Origin: Smittium culicis
Lineage: Eukaryota; Kickxellomycota; Harpellomycetes; Harpellales; Legeriomycetaceae
Length of the DNA stretch: 30,088 bases
Direction: 5' to 3'
NCBI GenBank assembly: GCA_001970855.1
Contig: LSSN01005838.1
Coordinates: 1-30,088, forward strand
Shown piece by piece: positions 12,006 to 23,900 of the stretch. Below the pieces are notes generated by a model. The model was not told where the DNA came from. It searched no databases and was given only the letters and a program-made list of their open reading frames with translations. Every line of letters begins with the position of its first letter. Within the stretch, counting starts at the first letter, position 1. Both the position numbers and the translations under genes were made by a program.

Positions 12006-13439
12006 CGATTGGATACATGATTTATACGGGAAAGTCAAAAACGAATCGATCTAAGTATATAAATACCATTGGAATTATCATCAATATTTGATAAATGAGT
12101 GTATAGATCCATTATTCCAAGCATGGACTTCAGCTAAGGGAAGAATATAACTACTGTGCATGAAAATTAAAACGCTTAATATAATTATAAGACCCATGTT
12201 AAACAAAAAGTATATTCATAATTTTTTACGAACATAAAAGTGGGTTATTTATATCAATTAACCGAATACATAAAAATAATTTCATTCTTGGTAACCGGAA
12301 GGAATTTATTGCCTTGGATGTTGATCTAATATGATTATAATAATAATCTAGGTTAATTATGAATTTTCGATATGAATTTTTCACATTATCCACGTGATGT
12401 GATATACTTATTTTGATGAGTTGTTAACTAAAAAAAAAAGGTAAGCGGAATATTATACATTTGTAGCTATGATATAATTACGTGACACGATCGAAGTCTA
12501 TATTCTTGATTAAAAGACAAAGATAAAAATTATTAAACTTAGTATTCTGAAAACAGAGCCATAACTCAGAAGTTCTTTTCCTTCAACTGCTGTGATTGAC
12601 AAAATTCTTACGGATTCTTTATACGTACCTAGGCATCACTATAATACGAAAGTTAATCACAAAACTCTTATCAAGCTATGGTCGTTAAATTTTACAAGAA
12701 ATTTATGAACATATCAAAATTTTATAAAATTTTATTTCTAGAAATAATTTTAATATCTTGAATAATATACGAAATTAACTTTAATTATAAATTATAGAAC
12801 CTTATAGTAATCCACTTTTGTATTATATTAAGCAAGTTTGACTCAATATCGGGTATAATATTGAGTTTTATAACAATGAAGCTATTTAATATTGGATTGT
12901 TTTTTTTATTATTATGAGATAGAAAGCATATAAATTATGTGGTTTAAAATATTTTACAGCGTAGGGGAGATGATGTATAAAAAAGGAGTTATAAGCTCAT
13001 ATCTATGTATAATATAAAAAAGTTAAGGTTGTACAATTAAGACTCTAAAAAAAGCCTCAGAATGGAATAATAAGATCTCAACTATATAGCATAGAATGTA
13101 TAAATGGTAACATAAACTAAGATAACGAAAGAATAATTGCTAAATAGACATAAAATATAATTTAATTATACAGTTATTTCATTAACAGTTTTAGTTTAGT
13201 TACACGTAAGAATAAGAATACTAGAATAATTTACTGTCTCTATTACAAGAATAGGTTTTTAATGTATTGTAATCAGACTAGAGTTATCCAAATGAAAAAC
13301 TTCACAGGCGCATTCTATAAAATCGTTATAAACTGTAAACATTTAATTAAAATTAGATACATATGAGATTGTACGTATCAATGCTTTTTAGGTTGAAATT
13401 TTTTAGTAGTGAATCAAATGTTGTAAGGTTATAGTAGAA

Positions 13440-13618
13440 TTAAGGCTGTTTTTGACCTACCAAATATAGTCAACAGTGTTCAGCTAAAATAATTGAATTC
13501 CAAATGTCTAAGAATTATTAGCTTATTTAATTTAAAAGCAAATTAAATTAATATTTTTAAATCACTGCCGAATCAGTGAAATCATTTTTTTAAAATGCGA
13601 ATAACGGTATAGGGTTAA
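13440..13618 (+). mobile_element. Family A MITE, copy A3 (degenerate)
   Basis: A direct, diverged copy of A1. ACCTACCAAATATAGTCAAC aligns with ATCCACCAGATATAGCCAAC in A1, then TTGAATTCC with TTCAATTCC. The right end is GGTATAGGGTTAA against GGGAAAGGGTTAA. Flanking TTAA occurs at 13440-13443 and 13615-13618. The left terminus lacks the CCCTTTCCCG stretch, apparently through a small deletion, so this copy should be immobile. Confidence 0.6.
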
Positions 13619-13630
13619 TCAAGTCATATT

Positions 13631-13872
13631 GGGGATTCTTTAAACTGAGAGTGCTTAAAAGCATAACTAGTTATGGTCTATGAAATTTAATATTCATTAA
13701 AACCCAATAATTAAAACCTTCATTTTTTTTTAGCAAATATTACCTATAAGTTAAGTTAATAAATAGGCAAATTGAAATGTCGATTCAGTTCAGCCAATAA
13801 TAGCCATGGCTAAAAAATATTAGGGCCAATAATTTTATGCTTGAGAAAAGGGCTTTCTTCACTATTAATTTC
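13631..13872 (+). mobile_element. Family B MITE, copy B3
   Basis: The left end GGGGATTCTTTAAACTGAGA matches the left-end pattern of B4 (GGGGAATTGTTTACGAAGAG). The core, AATTGAAATGTCGATTCAGT followed by GCCAATAA, aligns with AATCGAAATGCCTATTCAAT followed by GCCAATAA in B4. The GGGCTTTCTTC near 13850-13860 corresponds to the GTGCTTTCTTT of B4. The right terminus beyond that is diverged, so the end is approximate. It starts 12 bases after copy A3. Confidence 0.6.
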
Positions 13873-14214
13873 GTATTTTAATTCAAAAGGGGTTTATAAT
13901 AGTTAGTAACAGTGATTGTTATTTTTTTGGCAGGAATTGTTCGCTAATAAAACTAAAATTTTACCTCCTTAGAGCTGGTTATGATTTTGAGGTTTAATTG
14001 GTTCATAAAATGTAAGTCCTCACTACTGTAAATTCGTAGACTAATGAATCCGATAAACCAATTAATGAATAATAACAATCAAAGTAAACAATTTTCAAGT
14101 AACTTGTAATCAAGTGGTAAGTATTAGCACAGCATTGATTGTGAATTCGATAGCTTGCTTCATTTCTATTAAAGATAAGTTTTTAGTTTACAATATCAGA
14201 AAATATATGGAATA

Positions 14215-17200
14215 ATGGACAAAAAAAGTTTGGAAAGAAATAAAAAAACCAACGAAATTTTAGAGGTTCTTGATAACTTCAGAATTTCCCCCCAAATTAC
14301 GGGCCAAAACAATTCCTTTAGGCTAGTTTTAGAGCGAAAATCAACTGATGATGGAGCTGAAACCATTCCTTTCTCTTCCCTGCACAATGATTTGGTATTT
14401 TATTTAATTATATATTAGTATATATATATATATATTTCTTATTGTAAATACTGCCATCAATATAATGTATTTATAACACACAACACATACTTATAGCACA
14501 TTTTTTCCGGCTCATTTTCCCAAAAAGATGAACTATACAAATACATTGATAATGAAATTTTGAAACCAAAGGCTCAAATGCCTAAAGTGTTCCAAAATCA
14601 TTACCAGAGGTAAATATCCTCTTTTAACATCCTTATTACTACAATCTTTTTATTTTATTTATATTATATTCAAGTTTTAAAATCAAACTCGTCATTCAGA
14701 GGTTTCCCTATAGAGATTAGCTTCGATGAAATTAACAAAGACGTGCCTACTACGGGTCAGTGGATGGATGTGAATTGGAAGCGAAACATCGAAACTCATT
14801 GTGTAGAGGGAATTTATGAGGTATTATTATTACTAAATATATTGCAATTTTTTCCATAAAATAACAATCTAATTTCACTAACTTTTAGACTGAGATTGAT
14901 ACTGAATTTAATTCAAATAATAGAATGGATTTAACAAGACCTTTTCAAAATGATTCAGCTAATCCCAAGGATAAAGCAAAGGGTATCCCATTTTGGCCCG
15001 GTGGAATATCAAAAGATACTTCTGAAAATTTTACAGACACTTCAATCGATCCAAATGATTCTTACCTTGATGGCATAAATTGGTCAGAAATGTGGGAAGA
15101 CATTCTAAATGGTACCTAGATGTTATTTAATTTTTTATACGCATTTTTCTTTTCTCTCGATAATAAGTGATGTAATTTCTTCTATTTATTATCTATTATT
15201 AAGAGGAGCTATACCTTACAAAAGCGCCAGGATTAAGCTATGGAATAGATTCAAATTTGGGTACAACACATAACTCGATTAACTCTATCCAAAACTCTAA
15301 GAATTTGGATTCAATGATACAGCGGTACGAAGAAAAGGATGCTGAAATTGAATCTTATTACGAAAATGATTTTGCTGACTCATCACCAAATTTAGGAGCA
15401 CAGGACGATTCTAACTCCAAACCACAAGATAATCAACAAGATCAACTAGACGAAGGCTTTGAACTTAAGTATTCCAGCCTTGATAAAATAATTGAATCAT
15501 CGGATAAAAAATTTTTGCAAGATTCTTCAAGCTTGAATAAAGAATGGGCAATTGAAGTTGACCTGAGCAATGGAGGGAAGAATTTCGATCTAGAGATTGA
15601 GAATCCAGTTATGGAATTTGGCTTTGAATTAGACCCTTTCCAAAAAGAAGCTGTCTGGTGCTTAGAAAGAAACCAGAGTGTTTTTGTATCTGCTCACACT
15701 TCTGCAGGTAAAACTGTCGTTGCAGAGTATGCAATTGCTTTATCAAAATCGCACATGACAAAAACTATTTATACTTCGCCTATAAAAGCTCTCTCTAATC
15801 AAAAATATAGAGATTTTTGCAAGAGATTTGGTGATGATCATGTAGGAATAGTTACCGGCGATGTCCAGATTCGTCCTGAAGCCCCCTGCGTTGTTATGAC
15901 TACTGAAGTTTTAAGAAGCATGCTATATCGCGGCTCTGATATGATTAGGGACGTAGAATTTGTTGTTTTTGACGAAGTTCATTATGTTAACGATGTTGAG
16001 CGTGGTGTGGTATGGGAAGAAGTTTTGATTATGCTACCAGAGCATGTAACCCTAGTTCTTTTATCAGCAACTGTTCCAAATACAAAGGAATTCAGTGAAT
16101 GGATTGGTCGAACAAGAAAGACAAAAATTTATGTTATCTCTACATACAAGCGACCTGTTCCTCTTGAACACTATTTGTATGTGCCCAACTCCATCGCTTC
16201 GAACAATAAGGATAGTCAATTGCTTCAAAAAGGATTTTTTAAAATTGTAAACTCAAATGGCGAGTTTGATTCAGTAGCATATAGAAATGCATTAAGCGAG
16301 TTTAACAGAAAAGAAGAGAGTAAATCTGAAATTTCGCTTAAAAAGAAACTTAAAAACTCCACTAACGATAAAAATCAAGATGATTCCAAAAATAAATTTA
16401 AACAAAAAACTAATAAGGCATCAAACGATGCTTCAATTAAAATGGCTATTTCATCAGAAAGAAAAGGAGCAAAGACTAATTTTCAATCAAGCAGGGGTGG
16501 GTATATGTGGGTGCAGCTGATTTCACATTTAAAATCATTGGATTTACTTCCAAGTGTTTTCTTTGTTTTTTCAAGAAAAAAATGCGAAGAATATTGCTAT
16601 AGTTTAAGAAACCAGGACTTCTTGACCTCTAAGCAAAAATCACAAGTGCATTTATTCATAAAGTCAGCACTGACACGCTTAAACGAACATGATATGAAGC
16701 TTCCTCAAATTCGTATTGTTACTAGTTTTTTAATGCGAGGAATCGGTAGTCATCATAGCGGATTATTACCAATACTTAAAGAAATTGTTGAGCTTCTTTT
16801 TGCAAATAACTTCATCAAAGTTCTTTTTGCAACTGAAACATTTGCCATGGGTGTTAATATGCCTGCTAAGAGCGTTGTTTTCACCACTGTAAGGAAAAAT
16901 GATGGCAGAGATTTTAGAGATTTGAATAGTGGCGAGTATACTCAAATGTCTGGAAGAGCGGGAAGGCGTGGTCTAGATAAAACAGGAACAGTTATAATTG
17001 CTCCACATAACAATAAAATATACGACGTAAGTTTTTATCTATTTAGCATATATAAATTCCACAATCGATTAAAAAATCTACATTATAAACGCTAAATGTG
17101 TATTTTTTTTTTAAGTCTGGTACCTTGAGTACAATGATTTTAGGCTTTCCTGATAAATTACAGTCTCAATTTAAACTTTCATATTCCATGATTCTGAACC

Positions 17201-18926
17201 TACTGAGAGCTAAGCAAATAAAAGTTGAGGAAATGATTAAAAATAGTTTTATCGAAAACGAAAGCATGAAAAATATGCCAGCACAGCAAAAAATATTGGA
17301 TTCTGTCAAGTTAGAATTGGAAAACTGTACAAGTGTTAACTGTGTGATATGTAAAACCGATTTAGATATATTTTATAAAGCGAGCTTAGAACTAGCTAGA
17401 GTAAACTTCTCCATTTATAAAATATATTACCAAGGAATAAGTAAAGGCATGAGAACTAATACAACTAAAAAGTCCTTTTCAAAAATCAACCCTTTTGTAA
17501 ACGGTCGACTACTTGTTGTCAACTTTAGCATTTCCAGCTCTTTCCTTGCATTTTATAACACTAATGAATTACACACAAGCAATGGTATTACTTTAGATGG
17601 TGATGTGAGCAGATTTGATCTTATGTGGGTTCCAATTTATATGCTAGTTGAAAAATCAAATGTTGAGGCATTAAAAGACTTTGTAAATACTTTAAATCAA
17701 ATTAACTTTGATAATTCGTTTAACACTTTGAATAAGAATGTACCTCCCCCAGTCCCGATTACAGAAGACTTGTCAGAATTTATAAGAAAACAATCAAAAC
17801 TGCTAATTAGTTCTACAAGTCTAGAACTAGTTTCGCTTTTCATTCCGATTTCATTAGTTGTAGAAATTACAAGTTTTGTGAGCAAAAACATTCCTTCGAA
17901 TATTTCAAATTTTATTCAAAGCATTTCTGAATTCGCGTCATCTGACCTAAACGAAAAAACTGCAAAATACATGATTCACAAATCCGCAAATCAAATTGAT
18001 CTCTCGATTCTTCTAAAAAATCGTACTCTTTTGCAAAAGAATATTTCCAATTTCGAGTGTCTAATTTGCCCAGATTTTCAACACCACTTTTACTCTACTC
18101 ATTTTAAATTCGCTTTAGAAAAAAACTTAAATTCTCTTATTTATGATTTATCTGGAAATAATCTGGAGCTAATTCCCGAATATCAAAGTAGGTTGTCTGT
18201 TTTGGAAAGGTTTGGCTATATTGATGAACACAAAAATGTAACCCTTAAGGGTAGGGTAGCTTGCCAGGTAACCTTTTTTTTATCATAAAGAACGTCCTTC
18301 TTGCTTTTTAGCTAGTCTAAAAAATAATTTTCTTTTCAATTTTCTACCACCTTGATTTTGCTGAACCTTTTTATTATTCCATTACTTAGATAAGCACTTC
18401 TGATGAAATTATTCTGACTGAGATGATTTTAAACAATTCGCTTTCAAAATATAATGAGTTTGAAATTGCTGCTATTTTATCAGCATTTGTTTGTCAAGTT
18501 AAACAACCATATAAGGAACCTTTAGCTTCACAAAACTCTGAACAGGAAGAGGATTTAGATTACCCTGTTGCAATCACTGAAGCTGAAGAAACAATTAGAA
18601 ACTTGGTTCAAAAACTAGTTGATGTACAAAATGAATTTGGAATCACATGTGACGCTGACGAATATTTCAATTCAAACTTTAAGTTTACATTAGCACATTT
18701 AGTGTACAAGTGGGCACAAGGAACCAGCTTCTATTTACTTTCAGAAACTGCTGGTGATATCCAAGAAGGTGTTATAGTTCGTACAATCTTGCGACTAAAT
18801 GAAAATATTCTTGAAGTAACTAATGCCACAAAAACCATAGGAAACTATGAACTAGGAGAAAAACTCAAAACGGCCAGCTCATTGATTAAACGTGACATTG
18901 TATTTGCTGCTTCTCTTTACTATTAG
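14215..18926 (+). CDS. SKI2: Ski2-type ATP-dependent RNA helicase (Ski complex), 7 exons
   Basis: Superfamily 2 RNA helicase that, with Ski3 and Ski8, unwinds and feeds mRNA to the cytoplasmic exosome for 3'-5' decay (known for the family). Exons: 14215-14394, 14497-14609, 14700-14820, 14889-15111, 15204-17026, 17116-18267 and 18390-18926, joining in phase to 1382 aa; yeast and human proteins are about 1250-1290. The start is the first ATG after an in-frame TAA at 14176. The N-terminal arm contains PIEISFDEI and [15 protein letters not shown]. Core motifs: AHTSAGKT (376-383), DEVH (469-472), SAT (500-502), GSHHSGLLP and [10 protein letters not shown] (793-802). A lysine-rich variable linker (about 586-640) precedes GGYMW. 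The arch domain follows from about 830 ([18 protein letters not shown]). The C-terminal DSHCT region ends [11 protein letters not shown], as Ski2 proteins do, so the gene is complete. Donors include the weak GTACCT at 15112; that junction is supported by the conserved residues it restores. Mtr4 is less likely, because the terminal sequence and N-terminal arm are Ski2-like. Confidence 0.95.
14419..14435. repeat. (TA)n microsatellite inside Ski2 intron 1
   Basis: An uninterrupted TA dinucleotide run within the first Ski2 intron (14395-14496). It does not affect the reading frame of the flanking exons. Confidence 0.9.
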
Positions 18927-19941
18927 AGCTATTTATGATTTCTCTTATTTTTTAATGTTTTTATTTTATTGATAATACATCGAAAGCAAAATTTATTGTA
19001 TTTACAGCTCTATTAGCTCTTTTTTTTCAACCTCATTTGATAAATTTCATACATTGAAAATTTTCTCTGCTTACACACTTCTATGCCTAATTAATAAAAA
19101 AAAGCTTTATCTTGCACACTTTTAGATTTAATATTTTATATTTTAATCAGTAACGATGTATCCAATTAATTAGTTTATAATATCTATAGCTCTAAAAATT
19201 TTAATTATAATTTTTTAATAGAAAATGAATAACTACAAAATATCACTGCTAGTATGGCATATAGACGCCACAATTTTTTAAAATGCTCTCACATCCTGCT
19301 GATTCAAAAAGATGGAAAACAACTTATTATCTTATTTTTATCAACCCATCTGAGCTTGATTTTTTCTTTTCGTGTCGGTTATATTAGTATCGGACTTTTT
19401 TTAAAGCTTGATTATCGTATCAACTTGAGCTATATCATCTGATTGATGATTTCTTTGTACTAAATATAGGTATTTTCAAATAACTTTTTTAAAAAAAGTA
19501 TAAAGCACCTATGTAAAATTCTTGCTTGAACTTCCAGCCTCGAATAAAATGCAATTCACGCTTTCTAATTCATAATTTTTTTAAATAATTACTAGACACC
19601 CTTTCACCCGCTTTTAATAAAAACATTAATATATTTAAATAATTGGTGCTGATTGTTGTGTGTGTTTGTGTGTGGTAAATAATATAAAAAATTCAGAATA
19701 GAATAAAATATGTTTAATATACCGCACCTACCCCATTCAGCTCTCTTCTATTATTTATTTAGGCAATCGAATTTAGGTTATTTTTTTAGGTATGCAAATA
19801 AAAATAATTTATAAAAAAAAACAAAGCGAATTGAATTGAACCACTTGCATACATGCTTGTATGGTATAGGGTTAGTTAATAGATAGATAGGAATATAGAA
19901 CTAATACGGAATTTATGCTTCTTTTTTTTTTATGAAATTAT

Positions 19942-20110
19942 GTATATAAATTTGTGGCATTGATGGTAAAGCGTCAGGGAGCAATTCGATTCCCATGACT
20001 CGGCTAGGAATTTATTGTGAAGAACGGTGAGGGAAATGCTGACATCTGCGGAATATTACAATACTAAAAAAAGAACCTCGTGGTCATATCATAATATTCC
20101 GCCGCCTATA
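19942..20110. other. GC-richer structured block, candidate non-coding RNA
   Basis: This stretch is visibly richer in G and C than its surroundings and has no open frame of note. A TATA-like TATATAAAT at about 19942-19950 is followed by GGCATTGATGG and TTCGATTCCC, loosely like pol III A- and B-box elements but too close together for a normal tRNA. Further on lie a perfect 11-bp stem (20048-20102) and a C-rich CCGCCGCC. It could be a small structured RNA, a transposon fragment or a regulatory block. No known RNA family (tRNA, U1-U6, SRP, RNase P/MRP) could be matched by eye. Confidence 0.3.
20048..20102. repeat. Inverted repeat, 11-bp perfect stem with 33-nt loop
   Basis: The left arm GCGGAATATTA (20048-20058) is exactly complementary to the right arm TAATATTCCGC (20092-20102). 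The loop between is 33 nt, A-rich then CCTCGTGGTC. An inverted repeat of this length with GC-capped ends is uncommon in such AT-rich sequence, where chance stems are mostly pure A/T. Confidence 0.7.
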
Positions 20111-20299
20111 ACCAGGCACGATAAAAGATACATTTGTAGATAAAACATTTTCTTTTTTAATCAAGGTATCAACAAAAGTACTAATACATTAAATATAAAG
20201 CCAAAAGTCGACGAATTAGTATCTAGCAAATTACAAGAAAAATATTAAAGGTAACGCGGAGCTTTTTTCACGAGAAAGTGGAAGGGGGGATATTTATTT

Positions 20300-20545
20300 G
20301 GGGAATTGTTTACGAAGAGTGCGTTTTTATGCGAAAAGAGTTAGTGTGTACAAAATTTTATATTTAGTTTTTCTCCAGTAAAAAAGTATAGTCGCTATTT
20401 TACCAAATTATGCTTTCAAGATGAAATTAATAAATAGAAAAATCGAAATGCCTATTCAATTCTGCCAATAACATTTTATCTATAAAAAATTCGGCTCAAT
20501 AATTTTGAGCAGCAACCAAGTGCTTTCTTTGTTCAGAATACCTCA
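20300..20545 (+). mobile_element. Family B MITE, copy B4
   Basis: The left end GGGGAATTGTTTACGAAGAG and the right end, which read inward on the other strand is GAGGTATTCTGAACAAAGAA, form diverged inverted repeats. The core, from AATCGAAATGCCTATTCAAT through GCCAATAACATT, matches B1, B2 and B3. The block is about 246 bp without coding capacity. It lies in the convergent spacer, about 415 bp beyond the stop codon of the minus-strand gene. Confidence 0.7.
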
Positions 20546-20959
20546 ATTGTAATTATCAAATATCATTTTTATTTTTTGTAAAGCTGATGAAAAGTAGCTA
20601 TTATACAATTTAATCACCGCAAAAAGATAAGAAGATACAGTTCAAACAGAGGTATTGAACAGCTTTCTATTTCTTGGTTTTTAGATGGATTTTGAATAGC
20701 AACAAAAGAAAGAGTGTTGGGGATAAGTTCCTATTTGCTACAAGGGAGTAAAAGGTGTAGAAAGAAAAATACTGTAAATTTTTTTATAAAAAATTGAAAA
20801 AAGTATTTAAAATAATGAAAAGATTTGTTTTTTTTTTTTGTAATTGGCGGTAATTATTGCAAAGAATAAATATGAAAGCTGCAAAATACATAGAAGAATA
20901 CAATACAAAGTTGCGGAAATAAAGTATAATAATTTTTTTTGTGGTGTTTTATAGTCTGA

Positions 20960-23900
20960 TCAGTTCGATAGAGCAGACTGGGGGATGTTTGCGCCTATTG
21001 GAGTTGAGCGATCATCGCCATCAATATTGAAATTATTTCTGCTAGGGTTAGAAGTAGCGTTCATGTTTAATGAGGCAGCGTTTCCATTCAAGTTTAAGAG
21101 TGAATTTTGCTTCAAGTTAGTTGAGTTGCTGTCAAGTCCAAGATTCATCTGCATCTGCATTTGAAGTTGCAATGGGAGTAGCGGGTCAATGGAACCATTT
21201 TGTTGGTATTGTTGTGCAATGTTCATTGGTACATTGGAAAATGCGCCAGAGTTGTTTTCCAAGACATTGCTAGAATTTCCATGAATGAAATTTTGGCTTC
21301 TATTAATGAAGTTTTGGTCATTTTGCAAACCCATCAAGCCTCTATTGATACTGTTCAGTCCAGGTTGGAGAAATGGGATCTGGTTATGTTGAGAGTATTG
21401 TGGATACATCATCATATTCGAAGATAAGCTTGGTGAGTTTTGATAAAATGGATTCCAATTTAGAGGGAATGGATAGTTTACAATTTGTTGCTGCTGGTGA
21501 TGCTGCTGCTGCTGTTGTTGTTGTTGCTGATGTAAAGCTTCATGATGTTTATTTTGATTCTGCTGGTGATCCGCAAAAGTTTCAAGCTGAGAGTCTTTGA
21601 TGTCAAAAGCATTTTTATTAAAGCCATCATTAATAGCTTGAACTTTACCAGCATCAGGCGTGCTTGAATTGGAGTTGTTAAACAAAGCATTTTCGTTTTT
21701 AGAAATAATTTCAGATTGAGTGACTCTATTATTTTTACTGTCTAATTGTGGATTTTGTATAAATGCAGAGTTAATAGTTGAATTAAAATTATCTTTAGTA
21801 GAATGTTGAGTATTAGGGAACGATTGTGCAAGTAGCTCTGAGTTGATGGTTTCAAATTGACCATTAGAGGGTGTAGCTATTGAACCATTCATATCTTTGT
21901 TGAAACCCAAATTTTGTGAATTTTTTTCCAAACCAGAGTCTTGTAACCCTGTCTTTTTCGGCTGATGTAAGGCAGAAGGATCGGTATTTGATGAGGAGGT
22001 GGTTTTATGCGATGAATCAGGAATGGGGTTATGAGGGATAAAACTCGAGTTTGATAATTTGGAGTTTTCTAAGCTTTCTGATAGCGCATTGTCTAAAAAG
22101 TTGGTGGGCTTTTGATTCATTAGCTTGAGAGTATCTATAAATGAGCGTTCATCTGATTTAATTGACGAGTCTAGTGTGGAGGCAGAATCTTTTACTAATG
22201 GTTCGCTGCTGCTAAACTTAGAGTAGAGATCTTCATAAGCCAATTTCCATTTCATAGCCTCTTTTTCCATCATTATCATTGCTTCAGATATCACAAGGGA
22301 TTCAGCTTGTCTAGTTTGGCTATTAATAAAAACTTCTGCAACCTCTAAAGAAATGTTTTTGTAATCGGTTGAAAGTTTGTTAGATTGAGATTTTAAACTT
22401 AATAGATTCTCCTGGATCATTTTTTTCTGCTGCAAGAGATGAGTGGCAAGATCTATTAAATCGGAATGCGACATTATCTTGACATCATCAATTCCTGGGG
22501 TGCCGGGTCTAGTAGAAACGGAAGGTTGGCTGATGATTTCAGTTGACTCTAAGACTTCATCAGCATCTTCACCTTCCGCTAACTGGGGCAGTTCAGGGTT
22601 ATTATCAGATCGTATATCGACGCTATTTAATAAGGGATCAACTGGACTATGAATTGGTAATGTATCAGTGTTCAAAGACGAACTATTTTGTTTAACATTT
22701 GATTGTAATGCAATATCAGAATCTGTGCTCATAGGTAAAGATTGGGTCGGGCTATCTTGAGGCTGTTTGGTGCTTTGGTCTTGTGTGAGCGAATCTTCGT
22801 CAATTATAGAATTTGTGGAAAGCTGATGAGTTTCCTTTTCGATATTAGGATCTTCATTATCGCTTAATTTGCGCTTCGAGTTTTGGGTTTCATCAAGTTC
22901 AATCTTTTCTGTTTCAGTAGGTTCGATAGATTCGTCTTCATTAAAATTGGATGCAAGAGGCATAAAATAGGAATCGTTGACGTTAGAAGTTTCATTATCG
23001 CTAGCAGCTAAATCGTCATTCCTTTCATCAGCGCTATTGTTTTCAACAGTTGCAGAATCGGCTAGGCTAGAGCTTGATTTGGCACGGGACTTAGACTTCT
23101 TCTTTTTCTTTTTATTTTTACTTTTTTTCCGGCTTTCTTGACTATTCTCGTGCGGGAAAGATTCGCCAGTAACGGATATTTCGGCAATTTTATCTGAAGT
23201 TATAACACCATCCAAATTATTAATCAAGTCATGAGACTGAGTTAAGCCAGAGGCTAGTAGTTTTATTTTAGTAGAATGTTCAGAATTAAAGGCTTTATTA
23301 CTTATCCGTGAATCTGAATTTCGGTTACCTCCAGATTTACCTTTTTTACTTCGGCCACCTAAAAGGTCATGTTGGCGTTGAAGAGAAATGTTGGCTTCTA
23401 AGATCCTCCAGGCTTCTTTAAGTAAAAGCTTTCCTATAATCCCAGCGAGCTCCTCCCTACCTGTTAAAAGCCCTTCTGTGAAATCGTCCATAATATCTTG
23501 ACGCTGTTCGCGAAGTTCTTCGGTGGTAGACTCGAGCTTTCTAGCAAAAACTTGACCAACAGCACGCTCAAGTATCTCAGCCTCAGTAATCAAAAGCTCT
23601 AGACAGTCCACAGCAACTTTTGCGACATCGCTGGATGCCAAAAGCTGCTCCATTTCTTGCATAGACCAAGAAATGACGCCTGAGTGCTGTAAAAACTCGA
23701 TTCTTTTCATTTTTTTGCGAAGGTCTTTTTGGGCAGCACGATCTAATCTGACAGAAACTGCTTTATTAAAAGGCAAGTTTGGGTCAAAAGACCACATTTT
23801 ACGAACCTCTTCGATTTCGTCGTTTACCAAAGTGCTTCTCACTTTTAGCATTGATTGGATTTTATCAATGCGATTACACAAACTAGGTTGAAGCTGAGAA

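Larger units (their letters stand above)
3752..14214. other. Gene-poor AT-rich region of about 10.4 kb
   Basis: No gene with recognisable conserved motifs was found on either strand. The sequence is dominated by poly-A/T tracts and frequent stops in all frames. Supported content is repetitive: MITE copies at 5417-5637, 7723-7927, 11808-12005, 13440-13618 and 13631-13872, a tandem duplication at 9607-9691, and an unidentified ORF relic at 6465-6749. A GC-richer patch at about 11600-11720 lies next to copy A2 but gives no recognisable product. The 3' end of the transporter mRNA must lie just after 3751; no poly-A signal could be chosen among the many AT-rich candidates. Confidence 0.6.
18927..20959. 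other. Convergent intergenic spacer
   Basis: Spacer between the stop codons of Ski2 (plus strand) and the 1516-aa gene (minus strand), so it must contain both 3' ends. It is AT-rich with T-runs and a short TG-rich run near 19657-19674. A 62-codon frame at 19254-19442 has no recognisable motif. The block 19942-20110 is less AT-rich and can fold (separate entry), and 20300-20545 is a MITE. A sequence near 19866-19880 (GGTATAGGGTTAG) weakly resembles a family A end. Confidence 0.6.

Noticed and set aside
14196..14387. Minus-strand frame of 63 codons opposite Ski2 exon 1
   Set aside because: It is antisense to an exon whose plus-strand reading joins in phase to the conserved helicase, and has no recognisable content.
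19858..19885. Another family A MITE end (GGTATAGGGTTAG)
   Set aside because: Only the last dozen bases resemble copy A3; no neighbouring element sequence supports it.
19957..20000. tRNA gene suggested by GGCATTGATGG and TTCGATTCCC
   Set aside because: The two box-like sequences are only about 27 bases apart, leaving no room for an anticodon arm, and no acceptor-stem pairing was found.
19961..20043. C/D-box small nucleolar RNA suggested by TGATGG and CTGA
   Set aside because: The C box is imperfect and the flanks do not form the expected terminal stem.
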